Positions 25,145 to 30,768 of a stretch of 30,768 nt of DNA are shown piece by piece. How positions within the stretch are numbered: position 1 is the stretch's first letter; each line of letters starts with the position of its first letter. Position numbers and translations under genes: made by a program. Under the pieces are notes generated by a model. That model saw only the letters and a list, made by a program, of their open reading frames with translations. It had not been told where the DNA came from and did no database searches. Origin of the DNA: Myxococcales bacterium. GTDB lineage: Bacteria > Myxococcota > Myxococcia > Myxococcales > Myxococcaceae. The DNA lies in NCBI GenBank assembly GCA_003153055.1, contig PMBV01000085.1:1-30768 (forward strand), in the 5' to 3' direction.

Positions 25145-27067
25145 TCAAGCACTCCTTCCAAGTGAGGTGGTGAGTCCGACGATGGGCCAGGTGAGGGGCC
25201 AGGCCGGGTGACGAGACGCGGCCGACGGCCAGAGGACCGAGCGGCGTGACAGCCTGGTCGTCTGGCCCAGCACCGGTGCGGGGAGCGGCACCAGCGCGGT
25301 GTCGATGCCTACGGCGCTCGCCCAACCGACGATGAAGCCGCGGCTGCCGAAGCGGACCTGCGCCACCGTGTGGGCGGGCTTCAGCGCATCGACCAGCGCC
25401 TCCAGCCGCATGCGGTCCTGCTGGCTCGCGCTCGCGTCGGCGGGGAATTGAATCGTGAAGCGAAACGCTCGCTCCATCGCAGGGTCTGTGTCTGGGTTGC
25501 CGTACGAGCGGAGGGGGGCCGAGCCGAGGGTCGAGGTGTCGAGACGAAAGCGTCGGCGGCTGCGCCCGAAGAGACGGTTGGCGTTGAGCCTGAAGGATTT
25601 TCCGATCGCGCCCAGTGCGCTGGGGTTCTCCGAGATGGCGGGCGCCTTGGCGAGGCCGGCGGCGATGGTGAGCGTGTCGGCCAGCCCGCGAGGCGTGCCG
25701 CGGCTCCGGTACAGGAGCGGCACCGCGTGGAGGAATGCGCGCTGGCGCTCCTCCGTCCAACCAGAACCGAAGCTGGTTCCGAGGAAGCCCGCGAGCCAGG
25801 GCAACGACTCGGGCGGAGCGCGATCGACGGAGAGCGTCGCGGGAAAGCGCTCGATGGCGTCGTCGAGCCGTTGGAGCTCCGCGTCGAACATCGACAGGAA
25901 GCGCTCGGTGAAGTCGGCGGCCCGCGGGTCCTCGCGGTACACCTCGGGCAGGAGGTCAGCGGAGGTCGCGCGGGGGTAGTCGACGCGGATCTGCCGAACT
26001 CGCGGCGAGGCCGTCGGCTCATCGCCGTTCAGCAACGTCAGGCGCAAGCCGAGGTACTGCCCGGGTGGAAGCTGACAGAGGAAGTCGAGGCTGGTCGAGG
26101 TTCTCCAGGTGGGGGTTCCCGCGGGGCCATCGAGGGTGCTGACCTCCACGCGGAGGGACGTGCCCGAGGGGACATCGGCGTCGACCCGCACCCGATGCCA
26201 GACGGTCCGCTGCGCCTCGCTGTCGAGCGGCCTGACAGTCAAGGTACCGCCGCTTCGGTATCGCCGCCTCCCGAAGGGCTCGAGGAGACGACCGTCGACG
26301 GGAGTGCCGTCACGCGCGATGCATGGGCTGACCGGCCCGCCCGCGTCGCTCCAGCAGAGCCCCGCGTCACGCCACAGGCGGATGCCGGTTGGGCCGAGGA
26401 GGCCTTCGAAGGACGTGACGCCTTGGAGCGGGAGTGGGTGGCCTTGGCGATCGAAGCGAGCGAGCCCGAGCGCGCCCCCGGCGTCTCGATGGACCACCCA
26501 GATGGTGTTCTCGTGATCGACGCGGAGCGCCAGGATCTGTGCGAAGTGGGTCTCGAGTGGCTGGCGCCGTTCTCCGGCGAGGCTGAAGCGCTCGACGCGG
26601 CCGTTCGTCGCGACGAGCAGCTCCGGCCAGGGGGCGAAGGCGAGCACCGAGGCGCCGACGATCGCGAATCGAGCCCGAGCTCTCCCGAGGCCGTCGAGGA
26701 CCACCACCCGCTCGGCGCTTCGATCGGCGACGGCGATGAACGTTCTCGTGTCGGTGGCCACGGCGTCTACCGAGGCGAGCTCCGGGCCCCACGGGCTGAA
26801 GGCTGCTTCTCCTGGCCGGACCCGCTGGAGCTGGCGGTGGCTCGGTGCCGCGAGGAGCCACTCGCAGGGCAGGACCCCGCGGGCGATCCACGGCGGAGTG
26901 AACCAGGGCAGGGTGTCGGCCTCGGACACCTCGGCGGGGTTCAGCGGCGCCAGAGAGAGCCCCCGCTCATCGTCGAAGCCGACGAGGCCTTGCGTCGAGC
27001 GTGGGTCTTCGTCCCAACCCACCCGCGCGTCGAGCAGGCGGAAGGTGGGCTCCTTGAGTGAGCTCAC
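25145..27067 (-). CDS. Phage-tail-domain baseplate protein with N-terminal beta-propeller-like region
   Basis: The 640-aa product starts at GTG 27067, with GGAGGA 7 nt upstream, immediately after the TAA of the preceding gene. It opens FRLLDARVGWDED, then residues about 60-260 show repeated hydrophobic strands with VDAVATDTRTFIAVADRSAE and ILALRVDHENTIWVVHRDAG, typical of NHL-like propeller blades. A beta-rich middle (about 270-365) leads to the phage tail domain (TIGR02242-type, P2 gpI-like; about 370-480): DLLPEVYREDPRAADFTERF, LPWLAGFLG, and LLYRSRGTPRGLADTL. The C-terminal part contains ALKPAHTVAQVRF, also typical. gpI-like proteins connect baseplate wedges to fibres. Its place after the two J-like genes supports a baseplate role; the propeller may be a surface or receptor-binding part. 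Confidence 0.85.
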   Translation of the reverse strand: MSSLKEPTFRLLDARVGWDEDPRSTQGLVGFDDERGLSLAPLNPAEVSEADTLPWFTPPWIARGVLPCEWLLAAPSHRQLQRVRPGEAAFSPWGPELASVDAVATDTRTFIAVADRSAERVVVLDGLGRARARFAIVGASVLAFAPWPELLVATNGRVERFSLAGERRQPLETHFAQILALRVDHENTIWVVHRDAGGALGLARFDRQGHPLPLQGVTSFEGLLGPTGIRLWRDAGLCWSDAGGPVSPCIARDGTPVDGRLLEPFGRRRYRSGGTLTVRPLDSEAQRTVWHRVRVDADVPSGTSLRVEVSTLDGPAGTPTWRTSTSLDFLCQLPPGQYLGLRLTLLNGDEPTASPRVRQIRVDYPRATSADLLPEVYREDPRAADFTERFLSMFDAELQRLDDAIERFPATLSVDRAPPESLPWLAGFLGTSFGSGWTEERQRAFLHAVPLLYRSRGTPRGLADTLTIAAGLAKAPAISENPSALGAIGKSFRLNANRLFGRSRRRFRLDTSTLGSAPLRSYGNPDTDPAMERAFRFTIQFPADASASQQDRMRLEALVDALKPAHTVAQVRFGSRGFIVGWASAVGIDTALVPLPAPVLGQTTRLSRRSVLWPSAASRHPAWPLTWPIVGLTTSLGRSA

Positions 27068-29011
27068 TTAGGCGTCCTCCAGTGGAATGAGCAGGCTGTC
27101 TTGGGGCCAGAGCAGCTCATGGGCTCCGATGGCGAAGTCGTCGCACGCGGCCAGGCGCCGGCCGTCGGCGATGATGGTGAGGCTGGGCACCGCGAAGATG
27201 CCGCTCGACTGGAGGAGTCTCCGCAGCAGGTCGTGGTAACGGAGCGGCGCTCCGAACGGCCAGCCAGTGCCCTCGTCTCCGCCGGTGAGTGGGTGGAGGT
27301 AGCGCCGGAGGTCAGCGAGCGCGCCCGACAGCACCGCGCCCTGGTCAGCGTCACGGCTGAGCCGGAGCTCCGCCTCGACGCGGACGAAGTGGTAGGTCGG
27401 CGGCGCCGCGACGACTTCGACGCCGGCCAGCGAGAGAGACTCTGCGACGCTCCGGGCCACGTTCAGCAGGGTCTGCTCGTCAGGAAGCGGGGCCACGTAT
27501 GGCGCGTCGGGGTCCTCCGGGGGGACGACGACGAGGCCCACGACCCCTGGAGTCACCGCGCTCGGCAGCGAAGGGTGAAGGTGAGGCATCGCGTGAACTC
27601 GCCGCACCCGAGCACCGGGCGCTCGCAGGGCGAGCAGCTCGTAGTCCGACGGCAAGACGGCGCGTCCGTGGGCTCGGATGGCTTGGGGGCCGTGAAGGGT
27701 CGAGTCGTCGAGACTCTCCTGATCGTCCCCGCCCGAGGACGCGCGGGGGTTGTCGACGCCCGCGAGGAACCCAGCCGTGCCGAGGAGCACCTTGACCGCG
27801 TGGGCTTTCACCGAGCCCGCGGCTCCTCCGCCCCAGCGGTAGACCGCCGCGCGGACATTGCGAGAGCCGGTCGGCAGCCGGCGCCCGTGGACATCGTCGC
27901 CGAAGGTGACCTCGCCGCGCTGCGGATCGAAGGCGTACACGGTGTCGTTGGGCCCCGCCTTGGAGAGATCCGCGACCGCCGTCCACTCCATGAAGCCGGC
28001 ACCCTCGTCGACCTCGAGGGTCAGGCTGCCCGGCAGCACCGGTGTCTTGGCCAGCTTGAAGCGGTTCCCCAGCGGGTCGGCGATCTGCGCCAGCACCTCG
28101 TCGCGCACCGTGCGCCCGGCGGTTGCCCTGACGGCGTTCATGCGGACGAAGTCGAAGGCGGGCGGCCTCGAGAAGCTTCCCGAGGCAATCCGCACCCGGA
28201 GCCATCGGAGGAGCGGAGCCGCTGGCGCCTCCCCCGGGGTGCCCTTCCGGAAGCGATTCGGAAGCGCGAGCTCGACGACGCCGCTGTGCGCGAGCCGGTT
28301 CGTCTCGTCTCGAACGGGAACCGCGGTGAGCCACTGGCCACCGTCGAGGGCCTCCCAGACCAGCTCCACGCTCGGCCCGGTCGGCGCCGGGTAGAGCGCA
28401 CCACTCGACGCCGGCGTCGGCCCAGTGCTCGGCGCGGTGAGCCCGATGCCCAGGGTGAGAGACGGCCCTGGCTCGGCCTCGGTGCTCAGCCCCAACAACA
28501 GCGCCCACCCGACCCGCGGCGTGGTCCCGAAGGGGAAGTAGGAGAGCACCGGGTCATCGTTGAGGGCCGTGAGGTCGCGGACCGCCGAGCCCTCGATGGA
28601 GGCGACCCTCTGGATCTTCCCGGGAAGGGCGACAAGGGAACGCTCGGTCTCGAACACCACCATGTCGCCTCCCGCTCGAGGCGCGGCGCCGAGGGGAAAG
28701 CGCGATCCGATGACGACCGGCTCTGGGGCGGCATCGGCGACCGTGAACACCACCATCGCTTCGGCCGGCGTGGCGGAGAGGGGGGCGATGCCGGCGACGC
28801 GAAGGCTCTCGACTTGGGCCTTTCGTGGCAGACCGCGAACGCACTCTGCCACGGTGTTTGCCATGTCGCCGAAGACCGCAGTGAAGACATTCCCGGCGTC
28901 TTCTTTTCGGCTCGGTCGCCACTCCGGGGCGAAGCTCTCGCGCCGTCCTCTCACGGCCTTCACGATGTCCGCCGCGCGGAGCGAGTAGGGCTCGGGTGTC
29001 GTCTGGCTCAT
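27068..29011 (-). CDS. Baseplate J-like assembly protein (second copy, Afp12-like)
   Basis: The 647-aa product matches the putative baseplate assembly protein family (TIGR02243/gpJ-like). Signatures are FGDDVHGRRLPTGSRNVRA (about 370-388), YRWGGGAAGSVKAHAVKV, the DDQESLDDSTLHGPQAIRAH segment leading to GRAVLPSDYELLALRAPG (about 450-467), and GGDEGTGWPFGAPLRYHDLL near the C-terminus. These build the baseplate wedge in contractile tails and eCIS particles. Start ATG 29011 overlaps the upstream stop (ATGA); a longer frame to 29227 is Arg-rich shadow sequence. Two J-like genes in tandem correspond to Afp11 and Afp12. No signal peptide, as expected for a cytoplasmically assembled particle. Confidence 0.88.
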   Translation of the reverse strand: MSQTTPEPYSLRAADIVKAVRGRRESFAPEWRPSRKEDAGNVFTAVFGDMANTVAECVRGLPRKAQVESLRVAGIAPLSATPAEAMVVFTVADAAPEPVVIGSRFPLGAAPRAGGDMVVFETERSLVALPGKIQRVASIEGSAVRDLTALNDDPVLSYFPFGTTPRVGWALLLGLSTEAEPGPSLTLGIGLTAPSTGPTPASSGALYPAPTGPSVELVWEALDGGQWLTAVPVRDETNRLAHSGVVELALPNRFRKGTPGEAPAAPLLRWLRVRIASGSFSRPPAFDFVRMNAVRATAGRTVRDEVLAQIADPLGNRFKLAKTPVLPGSLTLEVDEGAGFMEWTAVADLSKAGPNDTVYAFDPQRGEVTFGDDVHGRRLPTGSRNVRAAVYRWGGGAAGSVKAHAVKVLLGTAGFLAGVDNPRASSGGDDQESLDDSTLHGPQAIRAHGRAVLPSDYELLALRAPGARVRRVHAMPHLHPSLPSAVTPGVVGLVVVPPEDPDAPYVAPLPDEQTLLNVARSVAESLSLAGVEVVAAPPTYHFVRVEAELRLSRDADQGAVLSGALADLRRYLHPLTGGDEGTGWPFGAPLRYHDLLRRLLQSSGIFAVPSLTIIADGRRLAACDDFAIGAHELLWPQDSLLIPLEDA

Positions 29012-30768
29012 CGGAGCCCCCCGGAGTCGACGAGTGAGACGGCGTGGACCGCGACGTCGGCGAGGCGGGGCAGGAAGCAGGCTCCGATGGCGACTGGTCC
29101 ACAGGCCGGCGCGGTTGGCTCGCTCCCGACAGCGATGGCCACCGAGTCGATTCGATTTCCTTCGCCGGCGACGGCTTGGGCGACACGCAGGAGGGCCGAG
29201 GGCTCGAGGGCGGCGCCCAGGGGCCACCCGAGACCCTCGTCGCCACCGATGAGCGGATCGAGGTACGCGGAGACCGAGGCTTCGACCTTCGCGAGGAGCT
29301 GGGCGGCGGCCGTCGAACGCGTGGTCGCCTCGAACTTCAGCCGAACCTCGCGGTAGCGGGGCGGGCGCACGATGATGTTCGAGCCCAGCAATCGGGCAGC
29401 GCAGAGCCGGGCCTTCACCGCTGCGAGCGCCCCGGCATCTGGGATGGGGGCCGGAACCGCGACGGACTCCACCGAGTCACCCTCGCCGCCTCGCGGCGCG
29501 TAGGGGATGACGTAGACGGTGACCACGCCGGGCGACTTCACTGGCTGGAACTCCTCGAAGCCAACCACGGCGATGGCTCGCGCGATGGCGACGCCCGGGG
29601 TGGTGCAGGCCAGTGTCTCGAGGTCGCTCGGGAGGACCGCGCGAGTGACCTCGGTCTGCCAGCCAGCGGCGCGCTGCCGCGACTCCGAGAGCGTCTCGTC
29701 GTCGCGGCCCTCCACTGCCTGCACGATGCTCGAGAGCCGCAGGTCGGAGCTCGCGTTGCCAACGGGCGAGAACGCGCTCCCAGCGGCCAGGTTGCCCTGC
29801 ACTCCGCCACCGGCGGCGTACTCCAGTCTGAGCCACTCCGTTCCGTCTGTCAGAATGGAAACGGGTTGGCGCCCGCTCACCCCGTCCCCGAAGGACACGG
29901 TCGACCCGTCGATGGCGAAGACGCGGTCGGAGGGGCCGAACGCCGTGAGGTCCTCCACCAGGGTCCAGTATTCCCACCCGCTCTTCTCCCGTATCTGAAG
30001 CGCTGGCCCGCTGATGGATTCGGGGGCCGAGCGCCGGTCTGCCGTGAGGATGGTGGTGGCGTCGTACGGAGGGTGGACCTGGAGCGTGCGCCCGGGGGTC
30101 TTCGGCCAGGCCTTCGTCTCGAGGTGTACGGCCGGAACGCGATGGCTCGCGCGGATGGCATTGACCTGAAGCCTGACGAGTCGAGGGGGAACGCTGAACG
30201 TCGCCGAGGGGATGTGGAGCTGCAGCTGGTACGTGCCACTCGGAGTGGGGCTCCAGTCATCAGGTGGGGCGATCCGAATGACGCCACTTCGCCGGAAGCC
30301 ACCGGTGCCGTCGTCGCACTGGCTCACTTGCTTCAGAGTGCCCGAGGGCGTCGAGGCGAGGACCAACAGATCCGCCGGGGGAGGAACCTCGGGCGCGTCT
30401 GGGTGCCACTGGGGCAAGAGCGTGGGGGGCCCCAGGAGCTCGAAGAAGATCGACAGCGGACTTCCTGTCGGGCGCCAGGGGGATGAGAGCGTGAGGTCGA
30501 GCCAGACCGAAGCAGCGCTCCCGTCGTTGGGGAAGAGCACGATGGTTCGGTTCAACGACACGTCCGTCGTCCGCGACTTCCCCGAGACGCTCGTCTTGAG
30601 CGCCACGTCGGTGCAGGGGAGCACCGTAATGGCTTCGTCGAGCATGAAGGCGAGGTTCGAGCCATCGGCGCCCATGGTTGTGATGACTTGGCCAGCATTG
30701 AGAACCGAGAGAGCCGAGCTCGTCGCGGCGAGAACCGTTCTCGCGGCGCGGGCTCGAAGCGGGGCGAA
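29008..30768 (-). CDS. Baseplate J-like assembly protein (first copy, Afp11-like; 5' end outside window)
   Basis: At least 586 residues are visible and the frame is open to the window edge; the ATG at 30675 is likely internal, because coding-like sequence (ALSVLNAGQVITT) precedes it. The J-like signatures are VSFGDGVSGRQPVSI, LRLEYAAGGGVQGNLAAGS, ETLSESRQRA with VTRAVLPSDLETLACTTPGV, and GGDEGLGWPLGAALEPSALL near the end. It is homologous to the following gene in order of motifs but diverged in sequence. It has an additional beta-rich region before the J core (SVWLDLTLSSPWRP, SGTYQLQLHIPSATF). It is the first visible gene of the operon; upstream eCIS genes are expected beyond the window. Confidence 0.88.
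   Translation of the reverse strand, partial: FAPLRARAARTVLAATSSALSVLNAGQVITTMGADGSNLAFMLDEAITVLPCTDVALKTSVSGKSRTTDVSLNRTIVLFPNDGSAASVWLDLTLSSPWRPTGSPLSIFFELLGPPTLLPQWHPDAPEVPPPADLLVLASTPSGTLKQVSQCDDGTGGFRRSGVIRIAPPDDWSPTPSGTYQLQLHIPSATFSVPPRLVRLQVNAIRASHRVPAVHLETKAWPKTPGRTLQVHPPYDATTILTADRRSAPESISGPALQIREKSGWEYWTLVEDLTAFGPSDRVFAIDGSTVSFGDGVSGRQPVSILTDGTEWLRLEYAAGGGVQGNLAAGSAFSPVGNASSDLRLSSIVQAVEGRDDETLSESRQRAAGWQTEVTRAVLPSDLETLACTTPGVAIARAIAVVGFEEFQPVKSPGVVTVYVIPYAPRGGEGDSVESVAVPAPIPDAGALAAVKARLCAARLLGSNIIVRPPRYREVRLKFEATTRSTAAAQLLAKVEASVSAYLDPLIGGDEGLGWPLGAALEPSALLRVAQAVAGEGNRIDSVAIAVGSEPTAPACGPVAIGACFLPRLADVAVHAVSLVDSGGLR

Noticed and set aside
25143..25760. N-terminal extension of the first paralogue into the upstream gene
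   Set aside because: The extension is Arg/His/Pro-rich and overlaps the tail-domain gene by over 600 nt. The ATG at 25142 has a good ribosome binding site and starts the family-like sequence.
29012..29227. N-terminal extension of the second J-like protein
   Set aside because: 72 Arg-rich residues that overlap the first J gene; ATG 29011 gives the standard ATGA overlap.
27101..29356. 751-codon plus-strand frame opposite the baseplate J genes
   Set aside because: Antisense shadow of two recognised genes; no domain pattern.

Overview
The window is high-GC DNA with features typical of the Myxococcota: a membrane-anchored serine/threonine kinase, secreted Cys-rich and FG-GAP lipoproteins, a very large multicopper oxidase and a contractile-injection-type locus. 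This assignment comes from gene content and base composition only; no rRNA or tRNA gene is visible. No CRISPR array, insertion sequence or integrase was seen.

Left part, plus strand (1-5606). A protein cut by the window edge has an Ala/Glu/Lys-rich coiled-coil region and a C-terminal domain that looks lysozyme-like. It is followed by a beta-keto acid cleavage (Kce/BKACE-type) enzyme with its zinc ligands visible, a receptor-type Ser/Thr kinase with an N-terminal extracytoplasmic sensor, and a small DUF309-CPXCG fusion protein. These four look like independent or loosely linked genes.

Middle part, minus strand (5619-15792). Four genes run in the same direction: a 1469-aa multicopper oxidase lipoprotein, a SCO1/SenC copper chaperone, a membrane-anchored cytochrome c fused to a periplasmic-binding-protein-like domain, and an FG-GAP/VCBS lipoprotein. 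SCO and cytochrome overlap by 4 nt and the last two are 23 nt apart. The set reads as an envelope copper/electron-transfer module: the oxidase, a protein that could load its copper, a c-type haem electron carrier and a large surface beta-propeller protein. The oxidase carries eight copies of a Gly/Thr-rich repeat of about 40 residues, six of them inserted between its N- and C-terminal copper-binding regions. A 660-nt gene-free stretch that is less GC-rich than its surroundings (15793-16455) separates this module from the next.

Right part, minus strand (16456-30768, continuing past the window edge). Nine tightly packed genes form one operon, with ATGA/GTGA-type overlaps or gaps of 0-4 nt. In transcription order they are: two baseplate J-like proteins, a phage-tail-domain protein with an N-terminal beta-propeller-like region, three consecutive proteins that share a homologous N-terminal domain, an unknown 225-aa protein, a probable tape-measure protein and an AAA+ ATPase. 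The order J, J, accessory block, tape measure, ATPase matches the Afp11-Afp12-Afp13-Afp14-Afp15 end of extracellular contractile injection systems (eCIS). Sheath, tube, spike, LysM and gp25 genes are not in the window and should lie to the right.

The most novel material is (i) the three-paralogue family that fills the tail-fibre (Afp13) position of the injection system and (ii) the multicopper oxidase/SCO/cytochrome-binding-protein/FG-GAP module.
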